Assembly (NCBI GenBank): GCA_948469375.1
Contig: CAOKLO010000014.1
Coordinates: forward strand, 1 to 61,110
Origin: an uncultured bacterium
Lineage (GTDB): Bacteria > Bacillota > Clostridia > Oscillospirales > Oscillospiraceae
Reading direction: 5' to 3'
Length of the DNA stretch: 61,110 nt
Positions within the stretch are counted from its first letter, which is position 1. Each line of letters begins with the position of its first letter. Both the position numbers and the translations under genes were made by a program. Below, in pieces: positions 48,310-58,246 of the stretch. The notes below the pieces were generated by a model, which had not been told where the DNA came from, searched no databases, and was given only the letters and a program-made list of their open reading frames with translations.

Positions 48310-49281
48310 CTACGAAAAGCCCAGCGCATGGCGTTGAGTCCTCACGGCTAGGCTCCGTTCCGCTGAATTACCGGCCGACAGCTCGTGTGTCAGGTAATCC
48401 GGCCGTATGCGTTCTATGATAGATCTTGCCTCTGGGATCGTCCACGGCTGGTGCCGGTCAATTTGCAGGACATGTCCATAATTGGCGCTGAATTGCTCTA
48501 CACAGTCCTTTGGCAGGTCTGGCGGCACTTCGCCGGTATGCTCCCGCACATATGCGCCGCTGAGGGATTGGTGCAGGTGAATCCCTCGGATATACTCACA
48601 CAGGCTTCCATGAGCGTCCAGCATCCGGTGAATATATGCCGCGCCATCCAGCTCGGTCAGGAGCTCTGTACTGGTGTTCATCAGGTGCCCCGTGTCCAGC
48701 ATGATGCCCTTTCTGGAGTACTGGACCCCATCCAGCATCCTCCCTGTCAGCGCCGGGTCCGTCATGGTGAAGCCAGGCCACCACAAATTCTCCAATAAAA
48801 AGTCAAAATCGGCAGGCTGACCCAGCAGAAGAGCGTTAACCGTCTCTACTGCGGCGTCAATCACTTCCTCGGAGGTGTGCCGCCAGCGGTAAGTATAGCC
48901 CTCCTCAATCGACACGTCTGATACATGAAACACGATGTACTTCGCTTTCAGAGCCTTTGCCCGCTCCAAATCGTTCCGATAAAACTGCATCAAATAGCCC
49001 GGACCCAGTCCGCCGTAAAAGCTTCTGGCTGCATCCAGGCTTCCAAATTTCTCTGCCAAGGCCTTGTTGTCTTCCCGGTAGAGATCCAGCCAATCAGAGA
49101 AAAAGGTCAGATGATACCCAATCACCAGGTCTTGCAGGAGCTCTATGGGAACAGGCTCCATCGCCCAGACTCCTTCGATGCCATGGAGACCCAGAGACTC
49201 CAGCTCGGTGCAGAGTCCCGGCCTGCCGCCATACTCCGACAAAACATCCGCGCACATTGGCAGAGACATCATCTGGTTCAT
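48310..49281 (-). CDS. Sugar phosphate isomerase/epimerase-like TIM-barrel protein
   Basis: 323 aa of the AP endonuclease 2/xylose-isomerase-like TIM-barrel family. Metal-ligand positions are visible: E in FDFLLENLWWPG (about 160), D and H in IMLDTGHLMN, and histidines in GIHLHQSLSG. An AKYIVFHVSDVS strand is typical. The substrate is unknown; members act on sugars, inositols or corrinoid-pathway compounds. GGGAGG precedes ATG 49281. Its composition is less GC-rich than its neighbours. Single gene. Confidence 0.85.
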   Translation of the reverse strand: MNQMMSLPMCADVLSEYGGRPGLCTELESLGLHGIEGVWAMEPVPIELLQDLVIGYHLTFFSDWLDLYREDNKALAEKFGSLDAARSFYGGLGPGYLMQFYRNDLERAKALKAKYIVFHVSDVSIEEGYTYRWRHTSEEVIDAAVETVNALLLGQPADFDFLLENLWWPGFTMTDPALTGRMLDGVQYSRKGIMLDTGHLMNTSTELLTELDGAAYIHRMLDAHGSLCEYIRGIHLHQSLSGAYVREHTGEVPPDLPKDCVEQFSANYGHVLQIDRHQPWTIPEARSIIERIRPDYLTHELSAGNSAERSLAVRTQRHALGFS

Positions 49282-49580
49282 AACTTCAGCCTCCCGACCT
49301 TCAACATTATTACCCCGTTTCCCCTTTGCGCTGCCGCTATGTATTCTATCGAGTTTTTTAATAAAATGTACAAACTGATTTCAGCTGGCTCAAAAGGGTT
49401 ACCGCCGCAGTAAATACTACTGCCTTCGACCAAAAATCCTTATCCGGATTTTATCCGCTATGATAAACTCGATTTATCTTTTTTGCCTTTGTCCGCTTAG
49501 CTCTCATTGCAGATGCCCCTATGTAAACGCGGCCTAGAAAAAAAATCTTGCCCTTGGCTATTTACTTGATTCATATTATC

Positions 49581-49609
49581 TTGTCGTTGTATCTTCTTTG
49601 TGATAGAAT
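49581..49609 (+). promoter_or_regulatory. Promoter of glgA
   Basis: TTGTCG (49581-49586), 17-bp spacer and TAGAAT (49604-49609), about 44 nt before ATG 49653. The rest of 49282-49580 is AT-rich and contains only a weak hairpin with a T-run (49463-49485). Confidence 0.6.
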
Positions 49610-49652
49610 AGTATAAACCACAACAGCAATAATTTATTTTGGAGGTACCACA

Positions 49653-51602
49653 ATGGCAATGGCAAAAAAGAACGATGGAAAAGCCGGCGGCAGAAAAAAG
49701 ACTCCGGCTAGGGCAGCCGTCGCGGAACGCAAAGCCGGCGCTGCTAAAAAGAGCACGGCAAAAGAGCCGGTCGGGAACATTGAGGCAGATGTGCCAAAAG
49801 TAAGCGCCGAGGAGGCGGTCAAGACGGAAGCCCCGAACGCAGAGGCGGTGGAAGCGGTCAAAGAGGAAGCGCGAAAGGCCGAGACCCCAAAGGCGGTCAA
49901 GGAGGAGACGTTGAAGGCTGAGGCCGCGAAACCAATGGAACCGGCAAAGGCAGAGACGGTGGATGCAGTCAAGGCGGAACCGACAAAGGCCAAGGCTGCG
50001 AAAGCGGCGAAAGAGGGTGCCTCAGCAAAGGCGGCCACGGCAAAAGCAGGTAAAGCAGAGCCGCCAAAGGCAGAGACAGCAGAGGCGGGTCATAAAGAGC
50101 CGTCAGAGGAAACGAATCTGAAAGACGCCGCGCCGGAGGAAGCCTATATGTCCCCCAGAAGAAGCGTTGTGTTTATCGGGTCGGAGTGCTACCCCTTTGT
50201 CAAAACCGGCGGCTTGGGCGACGTCATGTATGCGCTCCCCAAGGCGCTGGTAAAGCAGAACTGCGATGTGAAGGTCATTCTCCCGCGATACAAATGTATC
50301 CCGTGGGAATATCAGGAGAAAATGATATACCGCGGTTCCTTTGAAATGGATCTCTGCGCGGACGGCCGGTCCTTTTATGTGGGCATCATGGAATATGTCT
50401 GGGACGGCGTAGTGTATGATTTCATCGACAATGAAGAATTCTTCAGCAACGGAAATCCGTATACCAATCTTATTGATGATATCCCGAAATACTGCTATTT
50501 TGCCAAGGCGGCCCTGGCGGCGCTAAACTATATGGATTGGGTCCCCAATATCATTCATTGCCATGATTGGCAGGCAGCTCTGGTCCCCGTATATCTGAGG
50601 ACTCAGTTTGTCAACACGAAGCTGACCGCCGCAAAAACCATATTGACCATTCACAATCTGCGGTTCCAGGGAATTTATGATATTCCCACCATCCGCTACT
50701 GGTCTGGGCTGCCGGATTATGTCTTTAATAAGGACGCCCTAAAGACCGGCTACAGAGACGCGAACATGCTGAAGGGCGGCTTGACGTATTCCAATATCAT
50801 CACAACGGTAAGCCAGACCTACGCAGGCGAAATTCAGAGCCCCTATTATGGCGAGACCCTGGACGCCCATCTGCGGTATCATTCCGGTAAGCTGCGCGGC
50901 ATCGTAAACGGCATTGACTGCGACATCTGGAATCCCGGTACAGACGCCAGACTGAGTGCAAATTACGATATCACCAATGTTCTGGACAAGAAAAAGGAAA
51001 ACAAGCGCAGGCTGCAGGAGGAATTAGGACTGGTTCAGGATGACCATAAATTTGTGATCGGCCTGATCTCCCGGCTGACGGACCAGAAGGGACTGGACCT
51101 GCTCAACGCCATTATCCCGCAGATCATGGACGATCACACGCAGATCGTGGTACTGGGCACCGGGGACCGGGTATATGAGGATTCCTTCCGGTATTATGAG
51201 AACGCGTACCGCGGAAACGTATGCTCCAATATCATGTATGATGAAACGCGCGCCCATAGAATCTACGCGGGCGCGGACGCTCTGCTGGTTCCCTCCCAGT
51301 TTGAGCCGTGCGGATTGACGCAATTGATCGCGATGCACTACGGCACGATACCGGTCGTTCGGGAAACCGGCGGGCTGAAGGACACGGTGGAGCCGTATAA
51401 TATGTATTCCAATACGGGAAACGGCTTTACGTTTGACCGTTATGATGCCGGCCTGCTGCTGGATGCCATTAACCGGGCAAAGACGCTCTATTTCGAGAAT
51501 CGCTGGTGCTGGGATGAAATGGTACAGCGGGATATGGATAAAAACCTGTCCTGGGAGAATTCCGCAAAGCAGTATAAGGATCTGTATTTAGAATTAACCT
51601 GA
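49653..51602 (+). CDS. glgA: Glycogen synthase with long Ala/Lys/Glu-rich N-terminal extension
   Basis: 649 aa. Residues 166-649 are a complete GT5 ADP-glucose glycogen synthase: FVKTGGLGDVMYALPKAL (the KxGG site), RLTDQKGL and FEPCGLTQLIAMHYGT. Residues 1-165 are low-complexity, dominated by Ala, Lys, Glu and Pro (for example KAEPTKAKAAKAAKEG), reminiscent of histone-H1-like or linker tails; no family was recognised. GGAGG precedes ATG 49653. A second GGAGG lies 8 nt before an internal ATG at 50148 (residue 166), so a normal-length enzyme could also be made. No other glg genes are adjacent. Codon use differs from neighbours. Confidence 0.92.
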   Translation: MAMAKKNDGKAGGRKKTPARAAVAERKAGAAKKSTAKEPVGNIEADVPKVSAEEAVKTEAPNAEAVEAVKEEARKAETPKAVKEETLKAEAAKPMEPAKAETVDAVKAEPTKAKAAKAAKEGASAKAATAKAGKAEPPKAETAEAGHKEPSEETNLKDAAPEEAYMSPRRSVVFIGSECYPFVKTGGLGDVMYALPKALVKQNCDVKVILPRYKCIPWEYQEKMIYRGSFEMDLCADGRSFYVGIMEYVWDGVVYDFIDNEEFFSNGNPYTNLIDDIPKYCYFAKAALAALNYMDWVPNIIHCHDWQAALVPVYLRTQFVNTKLTAAKTILTIHNLRFQGIYDIPTIRYWSGLPDYVFNKDALKTGYRDANMLKGGLTYSNIITTVSQTYAGEIQSPYYGETLDAHLRYHSGKLRGIVNGIDCDIWNPGTDARLSANYDITNVLDKKKENKRRLQEELGLVQDDHKFVIGLISRLTDQKGLDLLNAIIPQIMDDHTQIVVLGTGDRVYEDSFRYYENAYRGNVCSNIMYDETRAHRIYAGADALLVPSQFEPCGLTQLIAMHYGTIPVVRETGGLKDTVEPYNMYSNTGNGFTFDRYDAGLLLDAINRAKTLYFENRWCWDEMVQRDMDKNLSWENSAKQYKDLYLELT

Positions 51603-51614
51603 TAAAAGGAATAT

Positions 51615-51649
51615 GGCGCCTCTGCCCAGTCGTAACGGGCAGAGGCGCC
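51615..51649 (+). terminator. Hairpin after glgA
   Basis: A perfect 13-bp stem (51615-51627 with 51637-51649) 12 nt past the stop; no T-tract follows, so termination efficiency is uncertain. Confidence 0.6.
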
Positions 51650-51749
51650 GCCGCGCTTAGGCCAAGCTCCGGCGGCGGGCGGGTCCTCCCTTGAAGGCGT
51701 CGCGATCTGCCTGGCGGCTCCCCCCTGCCGGCGGACGGTCCCTGTTCAA

Positions 51750-53510
51750 TCAATGCGGCTGCGCCGGGTCCAAGGCATACTTCCTGCTATACTGATGGAA
51801 CCTCGTCAAAAACGCTTCCCCTCCGCTGCGGGCCTCCCGCAGGGACCTGTGCAGGTTCATATTGCCGCGGGCCGTGTCGATGACGCACCCGGCGATGTTG
51901 GAGCAGTGGTCGGCTGTCCGCTCCAGATCGGTCAGCAAATCGGACCAGGCAAAACCCACATCGATGGTACACTCGCCCCGCTGCAGGCGGAGAATGTGCC
52001 GGGTGCGGAGCTGCTCCTTGAGCTGGTCGATGACCTGCTCAAGGGGCTCCACCATGGATGCGGCATTCAAATCGTCCTCCAGAAATGCCGTGAGGGACAG
52101 CTCCAGAATTTCCGTGACCGCGCGGGACAGCACGTCCAGCTCGGCGGCAGCAACGTCGGTGAAGCGCAGCTTTTTGTCCCGCATTTCCTCCGCAGACTCC
52201 AGAAGGTTCACCGCGTGGTCGGCAACGCGCTCATAGTCGCCGATGATCTTCAGCAGCTTTGCCGCCTCCGCGCTGTCCGCTTCGCCGATCTGCCGGGCGC
52301 TCAGCCTCACCAGGTAGGTGCCCAAAATATCCTCGTAATGGTCGGTTTTCTCTTCCTGCTCCCGGATGGACGCGGCCAACTCCGGCGTGCAGCCCCGCAG
52401 GGCGGCCAGCGCCCCGTTCAAAGCGGAGGCAGCGGTCCGCGCCATATCAAAGGCCACCTCGCGGCACCGCTCCAAGGCGATGGGCGCCGATGCCAGCAGG
52501 CGCTCGTCCAGCTCCGGGCGCACCTCGGGCCGCTGTGCGTCGGGAACCAGCCGGTTGACCAGCCGTTCCAGAAAGCCGGCCAAGGGCAGCATGAGCACCG
52601 TGCACAGCACATTGAACACCGTGTGGGCGGCGGCAATGCCCACGCGGGACGCCGGGGCATTTAAAAGAGCGGGGATGAACGCCTCCCGAAGCAGGCAGAA
52701 CACTGCCAGCCACACCGCGCTGCCGATCACGTTGAAGGACAGGTGAACCAAGGCGGCCCGCTTCGCGTTTTTGTTTGCCCCCACAGAGGAAAGCATCGCC
52801 GTAGCGCAGGTACCGATGTTCTGCCCCATAATGATGGGGATGGCCGCGCCATAGGAGACCTGCCCGGTGACGGCCAGCGCCTGCAAAATGCCCACCGAGG
52901 CGGAGCTGGACTGAATGATTGCCGTGAGCACCGCCCCGGCCAAAACCCCCAGAACCGGGTTTTTGAACAGGAGGAAAAGCTGCTGGAAGGCCGGGACCTC
53001 CCGCAGTCCCGTCACCGCGCCGGACATGGTTTCCATGCCGAACATCAGCGTAGCAAAGCCCAGCAGGATTGTGCCCATGTCTTTTTTCTTCGCAGACCTG
53101 CAAAACATATAGAGGACAATTCCGATCAGGGCCAAAACCGGCGTAAAGGAGGCAGGCTTCAAAAGCTGTACGAACACATTGCCGCTGTCAATCCCGGTCA
53201 GGCTCAGAAGCCACGCCGTGACCGTGGTTCCAATGTTGGCGCCCATGATGACGTTGATGGCCTGCCTCAAGGTCATCAGGCCGGAGTTGACAAAGCCCAC
53301 CACCATAACGGTGGTAGCCGATGAGCTCTGGATCACCGCAGTAACCGCCAGGCCTGTCAAAAGCCCGGCGATCCGGCCGGAGGTGAGCTTTCCCAGGAGG
53401 GAACGGAGCTGATCCCCAGCCCTCCGCTCCAGGGCCTGGCCCATGACGCTCATCCCGAACAGGAAAAGGCTTAACCCGCCGGTCAAAGTCAGCGCATCAA
53501 ATAAATCCAT
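51750..53510 (-). CDS. Na/Pi cotransporter family protein with PhoU-like domain
   Basis: 586 aa from ATG 53510 (AGGAGG 9 nt upstream). Two inverted Na_Pi_cotrans repeats each carry the QSSSA motif (AVIQSSSATTVMVVGF about 58-73 and AIIQSSSASVGILQAL about 200-215). About eight to nine helices follow this pattern. A C-terminal PhoU-like helical domain (about 335-560; EKTDHYEDILGTYLVRLS, GDYERVADHAVNLLE, DLERTADHCSNIA) completes it. It imports or exports phosphate with sodium. Monocistronic. Confidence 0.94.
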   Translation of the reverse strand: MDLFDALTLTGGLSLFLFGMSVMGQALERRAGDQLRSLLGKLTSGRIAGLLTGLAVTAVIQSSSATTVMVVGFVNSGLMTLRQAINVIMGANIGTTVTAWLLSLTGIDSGNVFVQLLKPASFTPVLALIGIVLYMFCRSAKKKDMGTILLGFATLMFGMETMSGAVTGLREVPAFQQLFLLFKNPVLGVLAGAVLTAIIQSSSASVGILQALAVTGQVSYGAAIPIIMGQNIGTCATAMLSSVGANKNAKRAALVHLSFNVIGSAVWLAVFCLLREAFIPALLNAPASRVGIAAAHTVFNVLCTVLMLPLAGFLERLVNRLVPDAQRPEVRPELDERLLASAPIALERCREVAFDMARTAASALNGALAALRGCTPELAASIREQEEKTDHYEDILGTYLVRLSARQIGEADSAEAAKLLKIIGDYERVADHAVNLLESAEEMRDKKLRFTDVAAAELDVLSRAVTEILELSLTAFLEDDLNAASMVEPLEQVIDQLKEQLRTRHILRLQRGECTIDVGFAWSDLLTDLERTADHCSNIAGCVIDTARGNMNLHRSLREARSGGEAFLTRFHQYSRKYALDPAQPH

Positions 53511-53676
53511 GGCATGGTTCCTCCTAGACTCAATATCTATGGTCATATTTTGCCGTTTCTATATAAAATTCATGTAAACGAACCGGAAACCTTAGCCAGT
53601 CTCCGCAAAAGTCCGGTCTTGTAAGAAGTATGCCCCAAAAGCGCCAAAAAGCCTCTGAGATGCCGGGTCAATCCGC

Positions 53677-54039
53677 TCAGGCCAGCGCCTTCTTCAGCGC
53701 GCCCAACAGCCCTTCCCGGGTGAGCGGCTTGAAAAGCACCGCCTGAGCGCCGATGCCATAGAGCTCCTGGATCACGTCATCACAGCCCAGGGAGGTGACC
53801 ATGACGATCCGGGCCTCGTCGTGCTCATACAGGAGGACCTGGGCCGCCTCCATCCCATCGATCCCCGGCATAATGATGTCCATAGTCACCACGTCCGGCC
53901 GGACCTCCTCATATCGCGCGATGGCCTCCTCGCCGTTTTCGCAGTAGGCGGCCACCTCAAACTCAGTGCCCTCCAGCAGCTTGCGGATTTGAAGGTCCAT
54001 CATCCTGGAGTCATCCACCACCATGACTTTTTTCTTCAT
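53677..54039 (-). CDS. CheY-like single-domain response regulator
   Basis: 120 aa from ATG 54039 (AAGGAA 8 nt upstream). A complete receiver domain: acidic pair in MVVDDS, phospho-acceptor D54 in VVTMDIIMPG, threonine/serine in MVTS and lysine in VLFKPL. No output domain. It follows the FapA-like gene by 40 nt and is probably co-transcribed with it. Two chemoreceptor genes lie further upstream on the same strand. No histidine kinase is in the window. Confidence 0.92.
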   Translation of the reverse strand: MKKKVMVVDDSRMMDLQIRKLLEGTEFEVAAYCENGEEAIARYEEVRPDVVTMDIIMPGIDGMEAAQVLLYEHDEARIVMVTSLGCDDVIQELYGIGAQAVLFKPLTREGLLGALKKALA

Positions 54040-54079
54040 ACCATCAGTTCCTTCTTTCCAATCCACTTCTGAACAAGAC

Positions 54080-55813
54080 TTACATCACAACAATTTCGCC
54101 GCAGATCATTTTGGCGATGCACTGCCGCTCCTCCCGCTGAAGGCGGAGCATTTCTTCCCCAAACCGAAGCTCTGTCCCGGCGTAAGCCACGCTGCACTCC
54201 AGCCGGCCCTCATTATCCTTGCTGCCCAGCGTCGGCTTGACATCCTGAAGCTCCTCCTCCAGCTGCTGGAGCCGGAGCTCCGTGGTGGACAGCTTCATCC
54301 GGACCTTGCTGAGCAAGCTGGCCTTGGTCGGGCCATCCGGCTGGCACTCCAGCCGCTCCTGCTCGATCTCCAGCTCCTTCAGCTCCCGCCGCACCTGCTC
54401 CCGCTCGAAGCTGGTACAGGGCAGCCCCCCCAGGACAATGGATGTCCGGCGCTCCGATTTGGAGCCTACGGTGGAGGCGCTTATTTTCTTTGCCGCCCAT
54501 ATCCGGCCGCCCATAATAACGCCCCGTCCGGAGCGAACCAGCACCTCCCCGTCACAATAAATGCCGCCGTTGATGATGGCGTCGGTCTGGAGGTTTTCCC
54601 GCACGTAAATGGTGGCGTTCTCAATATATTTGGAAAATACGCACCGCTGGGCCCGGACGGTGGTGGTGCCATCCCCCAGGATGCCCTTGACCACGGTGAG
54701 GTCGCCCCCGGCCTCCACCGTGCTACCCGCCTCAATGACGCCGCCCACCCAGATGCTGCCCATGGCCCGAACGGTAAAGCCGGTGAGCACGTCGCCCTTG
54801 ATGTTCACATCCCCCAGGAATTTGATGTTTCCAGTGGAAAAATCCACATTCCCCGGCACATCCAGCACCGGCTTGACCTGGAAGCTGCGCCCGGTGAACT
54901 CCACATGCCCGGCGGACAGGGCTACCAGCGCGTCCCCGTCCTCGCTGATCTCGGTGTTGCGCCCCTTGGGCAGGGAGACGGACTTGCCGCTCTTGGCCGG
55001 GATCTCTTGGTCCAGCACCGTTCGGCCCGGCTCGCCCTCGGTGGGCCGGATCAAGCGGCAGATTTCCTGACCCTCCTTCACATTGTGGATCAGGTTCAGC
55101 GCGGTGTAGTCCACCTGGTCGTACTCGTCCACCGCCAGAACCCGCTCCACCACCCGGGGAAAGTAATCCACAATGTTGCCGTTCTTCCCGTCGAAGGCGG
55201 GCTTGCCCTTGGCGATCAAAAACAGGTTGAAATACCGGTGGTCGTCATGGGCCAGCCGGTCCGCCAAGCGCTCGTTCACGCCGTAGGTAATGCCCTGCTC
55301 CTTTATGGCCTGGTAGAGCATCTCCCTGGTCAGCTCCTGGCCCGCCCCCATGGGCGGGAACACCATCACCCAGGCATAGAGCTTGTTGGAGGAGATGAAA
55401 AACCAGGGCAGCGCGTCCAGCCCCTCCGGTTCCCCCTGGGCCTCCTCATCCTTTGCGCGCCGGTTTGCATTGCCCTTCATGGATTTCAGCCGGAAATTGC
55501 TCACGTTTTTCAGCGCACTCTGCAGGCGGTTCTTCTCCCGGCGGATCAGGTCCTCCGGCAGCACGCCGTCTTCATCCATGCACAGGCGCGGCGCGGGCAG
55601 GGACCCCGCCTCCCTCCGCCGCAGGCCGTAAAGCTGGTGCAGCGGATGCTCTCCTGAAAGCTTAATCAACGCCGGGTCCTCTGCGGCAGCCAACGGCTCC
55701 TCCTGAGTCTGCTCCTTCATCTGCTCCCGCTCCGCGTCAAGCTCTTCCTCAGCAGCTTCATTTTTTCCCTTGACGCCGAACAAGATGGATGCGAGTTTGT
55801 CTTTGATTGACAT
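54080..55813 (-). CDS. FapA family protein (DUF342)
   Basis: 577 aa. FapA/DUF342 architecture: an N-terminal region, the conserved RPTEGEPGRTVLDQEIPAKSGK segment (about 245-265), then a right-handed beta-helix of repeats (about 300-450; GNVDFSTGNIKFLGDVNIKG, TVEAGGDLTVVKGILGDG). A C-terminal coiled coil (REQVRRELKELEIEQERLEC) follows. Family members occur with flagellar, chemotaxis and cell-surface genes; exact role unknown. The first 55 residues are acidic and Glu-rich. Operon with the CheY-like gene. Confidence 0.9.
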   Translation of the reverse strand: MSIKDKLASILFGVKGKNEAAEEELDAEREQMKEQTQEEPLAAAEDPALIKLSGEHPLHQLYGLRRREAGSLPAPRLCMDEDGVLPEDLIRREKNRLQSALKNVSNFRLKSMKGNANRRAKDEEAQGEPEGLDALPWFFISSNKLYAWVMVFPPMGAGQELTREMLYQAIKEQGITYGVNERLADRLAHDDHRYFNLFLIAKGKPAFDGKNGNIVDYFPRVVERVLAVDEYDQVDYTALNLIHNVKEGQEICRLIRPTEGEPGRTVLDQEIPAKSGKSVSLPKGRNTEISEDGDALVALSAGHVEFTGRSFQVKPVLDVPGNVDFSTGNIKFLGDVNIKGDVLTGFTVRAMGSIWVGGVIEAGSTVEAGGDLTVVKGILGDGTTTVRAQRCVFSKYIENATIYVRENLQTDAIINGGIYCDGEVLVRSGRGVIMGGRIWAAKKISASTVGSKSERRTSIVLGGLPCTSFEREQVRRELKELEIEQERLECQPDGPTKASLLSKVRMKLSTTELRLQQLEEELQDVKPTLGSKDNEGRLECSVAYAGTELRFGEEMLRLQREERQCIAKMICGEIVVM

Positions 55814-55854
55814 GACCGAACGCCTCCTCCCAACATAGTAGCACAGCTGAGATT

Positions 55855-55883
55855 ATTATAGCAAGGCTTTGGCCCATTGGCAA
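55855..55883 (-). promoter_or_regulatory. Promoter of the FapA-CheY unit
   Basis: TTGCCA (55878-55883), 17-bp spacer and TATAAT (55855-55860) on the minus strand. Confidence 0.75.
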
Positions 55884-55986
55884 GAAGCAGATGGGCCAAT
55901 CCCCTTCCGCCCGCCTCCCCCACGACGGCCTCCCCCCAAGATTCGGCCTTTGAGCGGAACCAATCAAGCGGACCTTATCCCAGGAA

Positions 55987-56025
55987 ATACCGCCGCCATC
56001 GCGTCAAGCGCGATGGCGGCGGTAT
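55987..56025 (-). terminator. Terminator after the chemoreceptor operon
   Basis: A perfect 17-bp stem with a 5-nt loop about 37 nt past the chemoreceptor stop. The minus strand continues with TTTCCTG. Confidence 0.8.
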
Positions 56026-56061
56026 GGCTGCTCAAGAAAATTTTTATGCGCCGGCGCACAA

Positions 56062-57732
56062 TCACATCCGGCGAAGGCGGAAGGTTTTCACCAGCTGCTT
56101 CAGCACATTGGCCTGGGCGCTGAGCTCCTGACTGGTGGCCGCGCTCTCCTCAGCCGTAGAAGAATTGGTCTGTACCACGCTGGTGATCTGTCCAATCTGA
56201 TCCTGAATTTGTTCCACCGCCCCTGCCTGCGTCTGCGCGTCGGCGGCAATCCCGTTGATGGTTTCCTCAATTCCATGGGCGCCCGCCACCACGCTTTCCA
56301 ATTGCCTTGCGGTGGCGTCCGCAATCTGCGTACCCTGATTTACCGCGGCGATGGAGCGCCCGATCAGCGCCGAGGTGGACTGGGACGCCTCCGCGCTCTT
56401 GGCCGCCAGGTTGCGGACTTCATCGGCGACCACAGCAAATCCTTTGCCCGCCGCGCCGGCACGGGCGGCCTCAACCGCGGCATTCAGGGCAAGGATATTG
56501 GTCTGAAACGCGATATCCTCAATGGTCTTGATAATTTTCTCGATCTCGTTGGAGCTGTCGGTGATCTCCTCCATGGCGGCGATCATTTCCTGCATCTTTT
56601 GGTTGCCCTCGGCAAGCTGACGGCTCATTCCGCCAACCTGCTCCCGTGCCCGCTGGGCGTTTTCCGCAGTTTGCTTGACGTTCTCCGTGACGCTGTGAAT
56701 CGTCCCCTCCAGCTCTTCCACCGCGCCGGTCTGCTCCATAGAACCCTGGCTGAGCGCCTGAGAGGCGGTGGACATTTGCTCCGCGCCGCCGGAGACATAC
56801 TCGGCACTGGTGACGATTTGTCCCATGGTGCTGTTGAGCTTTTCGAGAATATCATTCAAAGAAGTACGGATAGAGGCAAAATCACCCACATATTCCTGGG
56901 TGATCTGTGCCGTCAAATCACCAGCGGCAACGGCCTCCAGCATATTGGATATTTCCCCGATGTAGTTCCTCAAACGGCTGATGGTGCTGTCAAAGCTTTG
57001 GGACAGCATCCCGATTTCATCGTTGGAGGTGATCCCTACCATCATTGTCTGGTGCTGATTCAGCCCCAGATCCCCCTGCTCCAGAGTTTGTGCCAGTATG
57101 GTCAGGCGGAAAAGAGGGGTGGAGACCGTTCTTTTTATATAGGCCCCAACAACCATAATTCCAACCATAATCAGCGCGATGCCGGCCAGGCAGGACAGCA
57201 CAACCGTCAGCCCGATCTGCCCCGCCGCAGACGACATGGAGATCCCGGCGAAAATCAGGCCGTCGATCTGTCCGTCGGCGCCATAGGTGGGGACATAGGA
57301 GCAAAGATGCTCTTCTCCCAGAATTGTGGCCCGCCCCACATAGCTTTTGCCCTGCTCCAGCACCACCTTGGCAAGCTCGCTGGAAAGGCGGGTGCCGACG
57401 GCTCTCTGCCCATTCTGCTGGATCGTGGTATAGGCCCGTTCGTCCCCATAGAAAATGGTAAACTCACACCCCATTTCCTGCTTCAGTTCGTCTAAAAGCG
57501 CCGTTTTATCGTCATCGCCGGAATAAGTAGACAGCTCATAGGCCAGTACATTGGTGCCGCTTACACATTCCTTCTGCATCAAGGACATGGTGAGCCGATA
57601 AAACATCAGCACGCACAGCACCACAACCAGAGTGATGCTTACGCCCAGCATCGCCGCAACCAGATTTCCAACCTTGCGGCCAATACGTTTGATTTTCTGC
57701 TTGTCGTTTCCACTGTGTGCAATAGGCGTCAT
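56062..57732 (-). CDS. Methyl-accepting chemotaxis protein, single Cache type
   Basis: 556 aa. A first transmembrane helix (about 26-47) is followed by an extracellular single-Cache-like sensor (about 50-175; [40 protein letters not shown]), a second helix (about 180-203), a HAMP domain and a cytoplasmic signalling hairpin with the universal tip [45 protein letters not shown], here at about 395-440. It should signal to CheA/CheW. It is last in an operon of MCP, FMN-binding lipoprotein and MCP. Confidence 0.94.
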   Translation of the reverse strand: MTPIAHSGNDKQKIKRIGRKVGNLVAAMLGVSITLVVVLCVLMFYRLTMSLMQKECVSGTNVLAYELSTYSGDDDKTALLDELKQEMGCEFTIFYGDERAYTTIQQNGQRAVGTRLSSELAKVVLEQGKSYVGRATILGEEHLCSYVPTYGADGQIDGLIFAGISMSSAAGQIGLTVVLSCLAGIALIMVGIMVVGAYIKRTVSTPLFRLTILAQTLEQGDLGLNQHQTMMVGITSNDEIGMLSQSFDSTISRLRNYIGEISNMLEAVAAGDLTAQITQEYVGDFASIRTSLNDILEKLNSTMGQIVTSAEYVSGGAEQMSTASQALSQGSMEQTGAVEELEGTIHSVTENVKQTAENAQRAREQVGGMSRQLAEGNQKMQEMIAAMEEITDSSNEIEKIIKTIEDIAFQTNILALNAAVEAARAGAAGKGFAVVADEVRNLAAKSAEASQSTSALIGRSIAAVNQGTQIADATARQLESVVAGAHGIEETINGIAADAQTQAGAVEQIQDQIGQITSVVQTNSSTAEESAATSQELSAQANVLKQLVKTFRLRRM

Positions 57733-57802
57733 TATAGTTCACTCCCAATTTATTTTTATGATTACTCCTTTGGATTCCCGCCGGAGGCACCCCTCAAAGG
57801 CT

Positions 57803-58246
57803 TTAGTGGGCCGTATCCACGAACACAATGCTGGAATCTCCCCGCCTGGCCTGCTCCAGCACGGCCTGAGCCAGCACCTGAAACGTCCCGTGGGAGGAGG
57901 AGGCCCCGCTGATCGCGTCAATTCCGCCCTCCCCCTGTCCCTCCAGGAGCTGTCCGGCATAATAGCGGGTATACTCGTTGGGATAGGTCCCGTTCGTATG
58001 GAGCATGGTCTGCATATAGGCGTTATCCCAGCTCTTGATAAAGCCGCTGGCATTCTCCGCGTTGTACTCCACGGAGATGATGCTCCCGCCCTTCACCAAA
58101 ATCGTAACATATTCCTTCCAGCCGAAGTTGAACTCGGAGGCCTGGGCGGTGTAATAGCCGTCCTGGAGGCCGGTCCGCCCGCCGCAACCCGTCAGCAGCG
58201 ACGCCATCAGCAGCAGGCTCAAAAGAATGGTAAAAATCCGTTTCAT
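57803..58246 (-). CDS. FMN-binding domain lipoprotein
   Basis: 147 aa. Lipoprotein signal with lipobox LLTGC (Cys21), then one FMN_bind domain: [36 protein letters not shown] and the flavinylation-type motif D110-A-I-S-G-A-S (usually ...SGAT, Thr carrying FMN; Ser here). Such proteins carry covalently bound FMN outside the membrane and take part in extracellular electron transfer. Its ATG overlaps the stop of the upstream chemoreceptor (ATGA), and another chemoreceptor follows 70 nt later, so a link between redox sensing and taxis is likely. Confidence 0.85.
   Translation of the reverse strand: MKRIFTILLSLLLMASLLTGCGGRTGLQDGYYTAQASEFNFGWKEYVTILVKGGSIISVEYNAENASGFIKSWDNAYMQTMLHTNGTYPNEYTRYYAGQLLEGQGEGGIDAISGASSSHGTFQVLAQAVLEQARRGDSSIVFVDTAH

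Noticed and set aside
49653-50147. Ala/Lys-rich region of glgA as a separate gene or frameshift
   Set aside because: The frame is continuous with GlgA, has a proper start and Shine-Dalgarno, and no stop separates the parts; a fusion with an internal start fits better.
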